A stretch of DNA of 64,000 nt from Novosphingobium sp. 9U. Lineage in GTDB: Bacteria > Pseudomonadota > Alphaproteobacteria > Sphingomonadales > Sphingomonadaceae. The stretch is taken from the NCBI RefSeq assembly GCF_902506425.1, contig NZ_LR732469.1, positions 1,907,285 through 1,971,284 on the forward strand. The letters run 5' to 3'. Under the pieces are notes generated by a model. It saw nothing but the letters and a program-made list of their open reading frames with translations. It was not told the DNA's origin and did no database searches. Below are positions 16,545-24,295 of the stretch, one piece after another (positions within the stretch are counted from its first letter, which is position 1; each line of letters opens with the position of its first letter). Made by a program: the position numbers and the translations under genes.

Positions 16545-17804
16545 TCAGAGGCTCCCCGCCGGTTGCCGCGCTTGCTCGGGTCCGGGATCGGGCAGCATGA
16601 TCGGCCCGCGGCGATTGCGGCGCAGCAGGCTCTTAAGCTTCTTCATGCCGTTCTCGGCCGCCTTCTCCAGCCAGCCAATCGCCTGGCCGCCGGGCACGTA
16701 AGCGACGCGGTAGTACATCCACATGATCAGCGCAGCGAGCAGCAGGAACGGCCCCCAAAGCCCGATCAGCGGACTGACTTTGCCCAGCGAAGCGACATCG
16801 GCGGCGTACTGGTTCACCTTGTGATAGGCGACCACCATCACGATCGACACGAACAGGCCGAGCGAGGATGTCGATCGCTTGGGTGGGATCGCCAGCGCGA
16901 CCGACAGCAGCGGCAGCAGCAGCATCATCATGACTTCCACCATGCGGAAGTTGAAGTCCGCCTGACTGGACACGCGCTCGGCCTTGGGCAGGTTCTTGTT
17001 CCAGCCGATCTGCAAGAGCTGGGGCAGCAGGTACTCTCGCCGTTCGCCGTCGGCGCCGCGATTGCGGAAGCGCTCGATCGCGGGCAAGTCGATCGGCAGG
17101 TCATGCCGGGTGAAGCTGAGCACGCGGGGCATCTCGCCCGGCATGTCCTGGATGATCTGACCTTGCGACAGGCGCAGCACGATGGTGTTGGGATTGTCGC
17201 GCAGCGCCAGGAAGCTGCCCTCGCGCGCCGAGATCGACAGCACCTGGCCCTTCTGGTTGGCAACCCGGGCGAAGATGCCGATCAGGCGACGGCCATCGTC
17301 CTCGCTGTGCTCGATCCGCAGCGCGACGCGGTCCTTCAGCGTGGTGAACTCACCCACCTTGATGGCGGCCCCCAGCGCTCCCGATTTCAGCTCATAATCC
17401 AGCTGCTCGTAGTAGTAACGCGACAGCGGCTGGAGGAAGCCGACGATGGCGAAGTTCAGCAGCGCCAGCGCGATCGCGAACATGTAGGGCACGCGCAGAA
17501 GGCGGGTGTAGCTGAGGCCAACTGCACGCATCACGTCGAGCTCGCTGGAGGTCGCCAGCTTGCGGAAGGCGAGCAGGATGCCGAGCATGAGGCCCAGCGG
17601 AATGGCGAGGCTCGCATACTCGGGCAGCAGGTTCGCCAGCATCTTGAACACGACGCCGACCGGGCCGCCCTCGGTCGCTACGAAGTCGAACAAGCGCAGC
17701 ATCTTGTCGAGCATCAGCAGCGAGGCCGCCAGGATGAACACTCCCAGCATCGGCATCAGCACGAGGCGAAAGATGTAACGGTCGATGGCGCTGAAGAATT
17801 TCAC
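16545..17804 (-). CDS. lptF: LPS export ABC transporter permease LptF
   Basis: The 419-residue YjgP/YjgQ-family permease begins with KFFSAIDRYIFRLVLMPMLG, typical of LptF, with further helices near residues 55-110 and at the C-terminal end, and a periplasmic jellyroll domain between. The SSELDVMRAVGLSYTRLLR segment is the coupling-helix region expected to contact LptB. GTG 17804 fits the conserved start; the frame stays open to 17987, but that leader is not protein-like. The C-terminal tail is longer and basic. No purine-rich RBS is evident before the GTG. Confidence 0.9.
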   Translation of the reverse strand: MKFFSAIDRYIFRLVLMPMLGVFILAASLLMLDKMLRLFDFVATEGGPVGVVFKMLANLLPEYASLAIPLGLMLGILLAFRKLATSSELDVMRAVGLSYTRLLRVPYMFAIALALLNFAIVGFLQPLSRYYYEQLDYELKSGALGAAIKVGEFTTLKDRVALRIEHSEDDGRRLIGIFARVANQKGQVLSISAREGSFLALRDNPNTIVLRLSQGQIIQDMPGEMPRVLSFTRHDLPIDLPAIERFRNRGADGERREYLLPQLLQIGWNKNLPKAERVSSQADFNFRMVEVMMMLLLPLLSVALAIPPKRSTSSLGLFVSIVMVVAYHKVNQYAADVASLGKVSPLIGLWGPFLLLAALIMWMYYRVAYVPGGQAIGWLEKAAENGMKKLKSLLRRNRRGPIMLPDPGPEQARQPAGSL

Positions 17805-17970
17805 GGGAGAGATGTCACCGGATGGCTGGCCACCTGCCTTAACCGCAAGTTCGCGCGGGCGGAAGTGGCACAATCGCGCATAGGGCGCGGCTGGGCGGGT
17901 TGGACAACGGCCGGGGTGGGGGTGGGTTCCGCGAGTGCTGTCCTCACCGTGCCGGAAAGGACAGCGATGG

Positions 17971-18108
17971 CAGATCCTCCCCTGCAAGGGGAGGTGGCAG
18001 TCCGCAGGACTGACGGAGGGGTGTCACCGCTGAAGGAACGCGCGACCGAGAGGGTTACAACCCTCCACCACCTTCGGTGGTCCCCCTCCCCTTGCAGGGG
18101 AGGATCTT
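17971..18108. repeat. REP-like inverted repeat, family B, copy 1
   Basis: A ~138-bp element bounded by GATCCTCCCCTGCAAGGGGA and its complement TCCCCTTGCAGGGGAGGATC, with inner complementary segments (GGAGGGGTGTCA, TTACAACCCTCC). It fills the gap between rlmE and lptF and touches the rlmE stop codon. A close copy lies at 55956-56099. A terminator role for rlmE is plausible. Confidence 0.85.
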
Positions 18109-18770
18109 CACGCCCCCTTGAAGCCCTTGGCGATCACGTACCACTCGGACGAATCCTTGCGGCTCGCCGGCGGCTTGGCATGCTTCACACTGGTGAAGTG
18201 CCGCTTCAGCAGCGCCAACAACGCCGTGTCCGTGCCGCCTGCCAAGACTTTCGCTACGAAGGTCCCGCCCGGCGCCAAGGTCGATATGGCGAAGTCCGCC
18301 GCAGTCTCCACCAGGCCCATCGTGCGCAAGTGGTCGGTCTGCTTGTGTCCCACGGTGTTCGCCGCCATGTCCGAGAGCACCAGGTCGGGGGCGCCTTCCA
18401 GCGCCTCCTCCAGCGCTGCCGGCGCAGCGTCGGCCATGAAATCCATCTGGAAGATCGTCACGCCTTCGATCGGATCGGTGGGCAGCAGGTCGATGCCGAC
18501 GACGCGCGCCTTGGGGCTGCGCTGCCGCACGACCTGGCTCCAGCCGCCAGGCGCGATGCCCAAGTCCACCGCGCGAGTCACGCCCTTCAGCAGCTCGAAC
18601 TTCTCATCCAGTTCCAGCAGCTTGTAGGCCGCGCGGCTGCGATAACCGTCCGCCTTGGCCTTCTTCACGTAAGGGTCGTTCAGCTGGCGGGTCAGCCAGC
18701 GGGCCGAGCTGGTGGTTCGCTTCTTGGCGGTCTTCAACCGCTCGCCGGGGTCGCGTCCAGAGCGGCTCAT
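18108..18770 (-). CDS. rlmE: 23S rRNA (uridine-2552-2'-O)-methyltransferase RlmE (FtsJ/RrmJ)
   Basis: RlmE methylates U2552 in the A loop of 23S rRNA during late 50S assembly. The 220-residue protein shows SRAAYKLLELDEKF with the catalytic lysine, the SAM motif VDLGIAPGGWSQVV, the catalytic aspartate in DLVLSDMA, and a lysine in FVAKVLAGG, which match the K-D-K-E set of the family. The basic N-terminus (KTAKKRTTSSARWLTRQL) fits rRNA binding. The ATG at 18770 overlaps the ppx stop by 4 bp. Confidence 0.95.
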   Translation of the reverse strand: MSRSGRDPGERLKTAKKRTTSSARWLTRQLNDPYVKKAKADGYRSRAAYKLLELDEKFELLKGVTRAVDLGIAPGGWSQVVRQRSPKARVVGIDLLPTDPIEGVTIFQMDFMADAAPAALEEALEGAPDLVLSDMAANTVGHKQTDHLRTMGLVETAADFAISTLAPGGTFVAKVLAGGTDTALLALLKRHFTSVKHAKPPASRKDSSEWYVIAKGFKGA

Positions 18771-20101
18771 GCGCGTCCCATTCCGGCCTGGCCCGCATTC
18801 GCACGCGCGCCCGTCCCTTGCCCGCCGGCCGAGATCAGGCTGCGCAGGATGCCCTCGCGAATGCCGCGATCGGCGACGCCGAGCCTTCCGGCCGGCCATA
18901 AGTCGAGGATCGCCTCCAGGATCGCGCAGCCCGCGACGACCAGGTCGGCGCGCTCGCGCCCGATGCAGGCCAGTTCGCGCCGTTCCTCGATCGGCATGCC
19001 CGAGAGCCGCGCGCTGATCGCCCGCATCGATTCGGCCGGCACGATCAGCCCGTCGACGGCGCTGCGGTCATACTGCGGCAGCTCCAGGTGCAGGCTGGCA
19101 AGCGTCGTCACGGTGCCGCTGGTGCCCAGCAGCCGCAGCGGGCCGCCGACCGAAGCCGACTCGCGCGCAGGCTGCGTCCGCCGCGCAAAGGCGGCGAAGC
19201 TTTCGGCGACGAGGCCATGCATGTGCCGGTAGCGATCCAGCCGCTCCTCACGCGTGGCGCCTTCGGTCCCGCAACTCTCGCTGAGCGACACCACGCCCCA
19301 AGGCACGCTCTGCCAGTCGAGGATGCGCGGCACCGTGTCCGTGCTCTCGATCAGCACCAGCTCGGTCGAGCCGCCGCCGATATCGAAGATCATCGCCGGG
19401 CCCATGCCGGCCTCGAGCAGGACATGGCAGCCCAGCACGGCCAGCCGCGCCTCCTCGCGCGCACTGATGATGTCGAGCGCGATGCCGGTTTCCTCGCGCA
19501 CGCGCTCGATGAAGTCGGTGCCGTTGACCGCCCGCCGGCATGCCTCGGTGGCGACCGAGCGGGCGAGGTGGACGTTGCGGCGCATCAGCTTGTCGGCACA
19601 GACGCGCAGTGCCGAAAGCGTGCGGTCCATCGCCTCGTCGGACAAGCGGCCGGTCTGTGCCAATCCCTCGCCCAGGCGCACGACGCGGCTGAAGGCGTCG
19701 ATCACCGTGAAGTTCTCACCCGAAGGCCGCGCGATCAGCAGCCGGCAATTGTTGGTGCCCAGGTCGATCGCGGCATAGGACTGGCGGTAGGAGCCGTGCC
19801 GGATCGGCCCCGAACGGATCGCGCCTGCGGCCTCGCTCGGCGCGCCACCATCGCCCTCGGCCTGCGGACTGGCAGGCGAGGCACGCGGCGCCTCGGCGAC
19901 GACGGGGGATACGCGGGTTGGGCTTGCCGCCCTGTCATTCTCGCGCGGCGTGGCGCTTGTCGGATGCGGCCGGCTGCCCGGAACACGGGCGTCCGGCGTA
20001 TCGGCTGCGGCGGGGCGAGCCTTGCCCTTGCGCGCATGGCGCCGTCTGGCCCGGCGCCCCGACACTTCGACCTTCGCTGCCGGCGGAGAGGAATCCGCCA
20101 T
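18767..20101 (-). CDS. Ppx/GppA-family exopolyphosphatase or guanosine pentaphosphatase
   Basis: The 444-residue ASKHA-fold phosphatase has the Ppx/GppA core starting near residue 105: YAAIDLGTNNCRLLIA, FSRVVRLGEGL, ISAREEARLAVLG, MIFDIGGGSTELVLIE and RLLGTSGTVTTLA. Family members hydrolyse polyphosphate and/or convert pppGpp to ppGpp; sequence alone does not separate them. An unusual ~100-residue Arg/Ala/Pro-rich N-terminal extension precedes the core. ATG 20101 (MADSSPP) is chosen, with GAAG upstream. It is translationally coupled to rlmE. Confidence 0.9.
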   Translation of the reverse strand: MADSSPPAAKVEVSGRRARRRHARKGKARPAAADTPDARVPGSRPHPTSATPRENDRAASPTRVSPVVAEAPRASPASPQAEGDGGAPSEAAGAIRSGPIRHGSYRQSYAAIDLGTNNCRLLIARPSGENFTVIDAFSRVVRLGEGLAQTGRLSDEAMDRTLSALRVCADKLMRRNVHLARSVATEACRRAVNGTDFIERVREETGIALDIISAREEARLAVLGCHVLLEAGMGPAMIFDIGGGSTELVLIESTDTVPRILDWQSVPWGVVSLSESCGTEGATREERLDRYRHMHGLVAESFAAFARRTQPARESASVGGPLRLLGTSGTVTTLASLHLELPQYDRSAVDGLIVPAESMRAISARLSGMPIEERRELACIGRERADLVVAGCAILEAILDLWPAGRLGVADRGIREGILRSLISAGGQGTGARANAGQAGMGRA

Positions 20102-20263
20102 GGGAAGCAACTTCTTTCAAAAACAATCCGCTCAGGCGGAGCGGAAACCTGACGCCGATGCTAACGCCGCTGGACGCCCGCGGCAAGGCCGCTGCCACCT
20201 CCCCCCCGGCGCAAGCGCCGCCAAGCTGGGCGCACAAGCCACTCCGCCCATCGCGAAAGGGGG

Positions 20264-20291
20264 TTGACCACCACAAAACCCTCGCTAAACG
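20264..20291 (+). promoter_or_regulatory. Promoter of tRNA-Gln
   Basis: TTGACC (20264-20269) and TAAACG (20286-20291) are separated by 16 bp and end 11 bp before the tRNA, a good fit to a sigma-70-type promoter in this lineage. Confidence 0.6.
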
Positions 20292-20302
20292 GACCGCCTC
20301 GC

Positions 20303-20376
20303 TGCCCGATCCTCTAACGGTAAGAGAGCGGACTCTGACTCCGTCAATCAAGGTTCGAATCCTTGTCGGGCATCCA
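20303..20376 (+). tRNA. tRNA-Gln (anticodon CTG)
   Basis: A complete cloverleaf is visible. The acceptor TGCCCGA/TCGGGCA pairs over 7 bp, the D arm is CTCT...AGAG, and the anticodon stem GCGGA/TCCGT holds loop CTCTGAC, giving anticodon CTG (reads CAG, glutamine). The T arm is CAAGG-TTCGAAT-CCTTG, and the 3' end reads TCCA, so CCA is encoded. The D and T loops hold no odd features. Confidence 0.95.
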
Positions 20377-20496
20377 CTTCCCCAGCTGAATTGTTGGACT
20401 TCGTGAGGTCTGAATCAGATTTCACATGAGCGGCTCTGCGTAATGGCGCGGGCGGTTATCGCGTTATCGCCTTGAACATGCTTCCTCGAACGATGA

Positions 20497-20625
20497 TCAG
20501 CTAGGCCGCTGCCGAGATGTCATGCCTGAGCTTGGCGCCGAAGGACGGCGATCTCGCCTCGACGATCCACTCCGCTTGAACTCTGCAGGCGTCTGATGTT
20601 CGAGTGGTGGCGCCTCAACCTCGCG
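20497..20625 (-). pseudogene. Possible remnant of an IS3-type transposase C-terminus
   Basis: Read on the minus strand, the segment encodes ...PPLEHQTPAEFKRSG..., ending at a stop at 20497. The HQTPAEF string resembles the end of IS3-family transposases (RPHxxLGxxTPAEF), but the RPH part is not preserved in this frame and no inverted-repeat ends or upstream transposase are present. Only the short motif supports this. Apart from this, the 276 bp between the tRNA and the FGE gene hold no gene I can support. Confidence 0.3.
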
Positions 20626-20652
20626 CAGTCGGGATCCGGCGCAGCGTTCTGG

Positions 20653-21639
20653 TCATACGCGCCGAACGCAGCGAAAACCGATGTGAGTTGTCGATGTGTC
20701 GATCATTTCCGGATGGCGCGCGGCGGGCCGATAGCGTTGGCAATAGTTCGCGGCGCACAAATGCGAGCCGCCCTTGAGCACCTTGCGGCCGATCCTGACT
20801 TTCGGCTGGGATGCGTCGAAGCTGTCCTTCAGCTTGGCGCCGCGCGGGTTGACGAGGGCGCAGCACGAGTCCGCTGTCTTCTTGCGCGGTGTCTCGGGCT
20901 TCTCACTCCACCAATCCTGGGTCCACTCCCAGGTATTGCCGACCATGTCGTATAGCCCGTAGCCGTTGGCCGGAAAGCTACCGACGGGGGAGGTGCGCTC
21001 ATAGCCGTCCAGCACCTGGTTGGCGAAGGGGAATAGGCCCTGCCAGTAGTTCGCCATCATCGCACCGGCCGGAGCCAGTTCGCTGCCCCACGCATAGTCG
21101 AGCCCCTCGGCGCCGCCCCAAGCAGCGTACTCCCACTCGGCTTCCGTGGGCAGGTCCTTGCCCGCCCATCGTGCGAAGGCGAGCGCATCGGCGTAGGCGA
21201 CGTGCACCACTGGGTGCTCCCATAGATCGAGCGCGTCGATGTCGCTTTCGGGACCGAGCGGGTGACGCCAGTCCGCTCCGAATGCGAAGCGCCACCAGTT
21301 CGCAGGGTTGGAGGTGTCCACCGGACCCGAGGTCTTGTGGAAGACGAGCGATCCCGCGCGCGCCATGTCGGGATGCATGCCAGGGTAATCACGAGGATCG
21401 GGCGCGATCTGCGCCACCGTCGTGTAATCCGTCTCCGCCACGAAGGCGGCGAATTGGCGGTTGGTGACGGGCGCCGTGTCGATCCAGAAGCCATCGACCT
21501 TGACCCGGCGGAGCGGCGCTTCCTCGGGGTAGAACCGCTCGGAACCCATGGTGAAGGTTCCACCCGGTAGCCAGGTCATTCCTGTTTGCGTTTTGGCGGC
21601 AGTGGCTTGCGAGTCTGACATCGTATGCACGTCGTGCAT
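20653..21639 (-). CDS. Formylglycine-generating enzyme (sulfatase-maturing, SUMF1-type)
   Basis: FGE oxidises the cysteine of the sulfatase CxPxR motif to C-alpha-formylglycine using oxygen and copper. The protein (up to 328 residues) begins its domain with MTWLPGGTFTMGSERFYPEE and has NRQFAAFV, LPTEAEWEYAAWGG and MVGNTWEWTQDWW. Decisively, GGSHLCAANYCQRYRPAAR carries the paired active-site cysteines (about 295 and 300), as in human SUMF1. Many FGE-sulfatase-like proteins lack that pair. ATG 21639 or ATG 21621 could be the start; the latter leaves a palindrome upstream. The arylsulfatase at 24296 is the obvious client. Confidence 0.93.
   Translation of the reverse strand: MHDVHTMSDSQATAAKTQTGMTWLPGGTFTMGSERFYPEEAPLRRVKVDGFWIDTAPVTNRQFAAFVAETDYTTVAQIAPDPRDYPGMHPDMARAGSLVFHKTSGPVDTSNPANWWRFAFGADWRHPLGPESDIDALDLWEHPVVHVAYADALAFARWAGKDLPTEAEWEYAAWGGAEGLDYAWGSELAPAGAMMANYWQGLFPFANQVLDGYERTSPVGSFPANGYGLYDMVGNTWEWTQDWWSEKPETPRKKTADSCCALVNPRGAKLKDSFDASQPKVRIGRKVLKGGSHLCAANYCQRYRPAARHPEMIDTSTTHIGFRCVRRV
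21625..21639. promoter_or_regulatory. Perfect 15-bp palindrome at the FGE gene start
   Basis: ATGCACGTCGTGCAT is a perfect inverted repeat about its central base, lying over the first of two possible FGE start codons. It could be an operator or a start-site hairpin if translation begins at 21621. Confidence 0.35.
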
Positions 21640-21727
21640 CCTTTCGCGGCGAACAAGGGCCTATGGCACTTGCTCGTTCCCGCATGATCGAAGCCCGTGC
21701 CCGGTTCGCCGGCTACCTATGCTCTGC

Positions 21728-24100
21728 TCAGAACCGCGTTCTGAGCGTCACACCATAGGTCTGCGGATCGCCCAGCGTACCGGTGACCGATCCCGTCGTG
21801 CCTGCCGACAGGCTCGCGTAGTAGAGCTTGTCCGTGATGTTACGCGCCCAAACCTGGACATCGACCAGGCCATCGAGCGTGCGTACGCCCACGCGCGCGT
21901 TGATCAGCGAGTAGCTCGGGATCAGCGAATAACGCGACAGATTGGCGGTGGTGTAGAAGTTGGAGCGGTAGCTGTAATCGGCGCCGAAGTAGAGCTCGCT
22001 GTCATGCCCTAGCACCGCTCCGACCCCGGCGCGCGCCTCGCCACCGGCCGAGGCCGCCCACTTGGACACGCCAGGCAAGCGTTGGCCACTCAGGTCGCAG
22101 GTCGCCTGCCCGGCAGTCTCGATCGGACAAGGCGAGTTGCGATAGCTGGTGTACTTCGCATCGGTATAGGCGCCTGAAGCATAGAGCGAGAGCCACGGCG
22201 CCGGATCGGCGTGCAGGTCCGCTTCGAAGCCGCGGGTGCGCACGGCGCCGACGTTGGTGAAGTACGAGATGTTGTTGCGGTCCACGTCCACTACCGTGGT
22301 CTGGTAATCCCGGTCGTCGGTCCAGAACGCGGCGAGGTTCGCGGTCAGCTTACGGTCGAGCCAGGCGGTCTTCACGCCCAGTTCGTAGCTGTCGATGGTC
22401 TCGGGCTTGATCACCGGGTCGGCGGCAAAGGCGCCGGTCGTGGTGATGTTCGCGAGATTGAGCCCGCCGAACTTGTGCCCGCGTCCGTACGTTGCATAGA
22501 GCAGCGTGTCGGGCGTCACCTTCCACGATAACGTGGCAGAACCGGAGAGCCGTCCCTCGCGCGTGTGGGCGGTGTAGAAGTTCGCGATGCCGTATCGCGC
22601 GCGGATGGTGTTGGCAGCGGCCAGCTGTGCCGCGTTCAACCCGGAGAGGCTTGCTCCTGTCGCGGTCTGGTCGAAGTAGCCCGACTTCGTCTCGTACGTG
22701 TATCGCAAGCCGCCCGTGAAATCGACGGTCGGGGTGATGTGCCAGATCGCCTGGCCGAACGCGGCATAGCTGTTCGTCACCGGCTTGGAGAGGCCGATGA
22801 TCGTATAGCCGTTGAGGGCGGCCGCGGCGGCGGTCTGGTCGACGTTCGGCGCGACGAACCAGGATGCGGCCCGGCTGCCGTAGGCGTTCACCGCCTCCGC
22901 ATCGATCGATTGCCACAAGTAGTAGAGCCCCGCCACGTAGTCGATCTTGCGCGGGCCTTCGGAGGCGATCCGCAGTTCCTGGCTGAACTGGCGCTGCTCG
23001 TTGCTCTGATGGAAGTCGGTTCCGGCGTCGAGGCTGGTCGCATCGCCATCGTTGTGCGGGTACCAGTTCCAAGCGCGATAGGCCGTGACCGAGGTCAGCG
23101 TGTTGCCGGGGATGGTGAGGTCGGCAATGGCAGCTACGCCCCACTGGTTCATTTTGTAGCGGGGGTTCGCGTCGACATCGACGAGGCGCGCGTTGGGATC
23201 GATCGGCGTCGGCTGATAACCCAGCCGGGCAGAGCGGTCGTTGTAGTTGTTGGCGAAGGTGGTGCCGTTGTCATACTGCCGGATGACACCGGTGAGCACC
23301 GCCGCGGCCGTCTTCGAGCTTTGCCGGCCATAGTCGCCAATGACGCGGAGCTTGAAGTTGGCGCTGGGGGTGAACAGCAACTGCCCCCGCACGCCGAAGT
23401 CGTGATAATCCTGCGTGTCGTCGCCATCGTAGCGGTTCGTCATGTAGCCATCGCGGTCCGTCTTGGAGACATAGAGGCGAGCAGCGAGTACATCGTCGAC
23501 CAGCGCACCGCTCGCATAGGCGTGAAGCTGGCGAAAGCCGTAGTTGCCGAAGGTGATGTCGCCGCCGGCTTCGGGATCGAACGTGGGCGACTTGGTGGTC
23601 ACGACCACGGCGCCGGCGGACGTGTTCTTGCCGAACAGGGTTCCTTGCGGACCGCGCAGCACTTCGATGCGCTCGACATCCGACAGATCGAACACCGCCT
23701 GGCCTGGACGGGCGAGGTAGACCTGATCGACATAGACGCCGACAGCCGGCTCGAGACCGTCGTTGTAGACCGACACGTTGTTGCCCAGCCCGCGGATGTT
23801 GATGCTGGTGTTGCGCGGGTTGGTGTTGGTGACGACCAGGCTTGGCGTCAGCTGCTGCAGATCGCGCAAGTTGTACGTACGGGTGGCGGCAAGCTGCTCG
23901 CCGCCGAATGCGTTGGCCGCGACCGGCACATCCTGGATGCGTTCGTTGCGGCGGCGCGCGGTGACGATGATGTCGCCGCCGCTTGCGCCGTCGTCCGCAG
24001 CTGCAAAGGTCGTGTCCGCTTCCGCCGCCTTGGCCGGGATCGCGCTCAGGGCTGTGGTGGAGAACAGCGCGATCGTTGCCGCGTGCAGAAGCTTGCTCAT
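21728..24100 (-). CDS. TonB-dependent receptor of the sulfatase locus
   Basis: The 790-residue receptor has a signal peptide ending ...IPAKA, a TonB box DIIVTARRRNERIQDVP, a plug with VERIEVLRGPQGTLFGKNTS, and a barrel ending GDPQTYGVTLRTRF with terminal Phe. ATG 24100 has a purine-rich AGGGAAAAAAGG upstream; an in-frame GTG at 24184 would add a non-signal leader. It lies 88 bp upstream of the FGE gene on the same strand and is divergent from the arylsulfatase. It probably imports a sulfated compound or a desulfation product; the ligand is unknown. Confidence 0.92.
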   Translation of the reverse strand: MSKLLHAATIALFSTTALSAIPAKAAEADTTFAAADDGASGGDIIVTARRRNERIQDVPVAANAFGGEQLAATRTYNLRDLQQLTPSLVVTNTNPRNTSINIRGLGNNVSVYNDGLEPAVGVYVDQVYLARPGQAVFDLSDVERIEVLRGPQGTLFGKNTSAGAVVVTTKSPTFDPEAGGDITFGNYGFRQLHAYASGALVDDVLAARLYVSKTDRDGYMTNRYDGDDTQDYHDFGVRGQLLFTPSANFKLRVIGDYGRQSSKTAAAVLTGVIRQYDNGTTFANNYNDRSARLGYQPTPIDPNARLVDVDANPRYKMNQWGVAAIADLTIPGNTLTSVTAYRAWNWYPHNDGDATSLDAGTDFHQSNEQRQFSQELRIASEGPRKIDYVAGLYYLWQSIDAEAVNAYGSRAASWFVAPNVDQTAAAAALNGYTIIGLSKPVTNSYAAFGQAIWHITPTVDFTGGLRYTYETKSGYFDQTATGASLSGLNAAQLAAANTIRARYGIANFYTAHTREGRLSGSATLSWKVTPDTLLYATYGRGHKFGGLNLANITTTGAFAADPVIKPETIDSYELGVKTAWLDRKLTANLAAFWTDDRDYQTTVVDVDRNNISYFTNVGAVRTRGFEADLHADPAPWLSLYASGAYTDAKYTSYRNSPCPIETAGQATCDLSGQRLPGVSKWAASAGGEARAGVGAVLGHDSELYFGADYSYRSNFYTTANLSRYSLIPSYSLINARVGVRTLDGLVDVQVWARNITDKLYYASLSAGTTGSVTGTLGDPQTYGVTLRTRF

Positions 24101-24193
24101 GCCTTTTTTCCCTGTCGAACAGCGGAGTAGCGCTGCAAGTGCGCGCTCCGGTAAATGTCGACGCGCTGGGTAGAGTAGAAGCACGGACCAGCA

Positions 24194-24231
24194 ACAAAGA
24201 TTGTCTACATGGGTCGTAGAGAAAACTTTGT
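24194..24231. promoter_or_regulatory. Nested inverted repeats in the receptor/sulfatase divergent promoter
   Basis: Outer arms ACAAAG (24194-24199) and CTTTGT (24226-24231) and inner arms TCTAC (24204-24208) and GTAGA (24216-24220) share nearly the same centre (24212). They lie between the two divergent start codons (24100 and 24296). This is a good candidate operator for joint control of sulfatase and receptor; no regulator gene is adjacent. Confidence 0.5.
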
Positions 24232-24295
24232 GGGAGCCGGGAAGGCGGCTCGTTAGCCTTGCCTCTCCCGCAACCGACGAACGGAACGATCACCC

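Noticed and set aside
16515..19232. A 905-codon open frame on the plus strand
   Set aside because: It runs antisense over lptF, rlmE and ppx, has a biased composition and no domain. High GC makes such long shadow frames common here.
22565..24130. A 521-codon open frame antisense to the TonB receptor
   Set aside because: Val/Arg-rich shadow of the receptor gene, which has convincing plug and barrel motifs.
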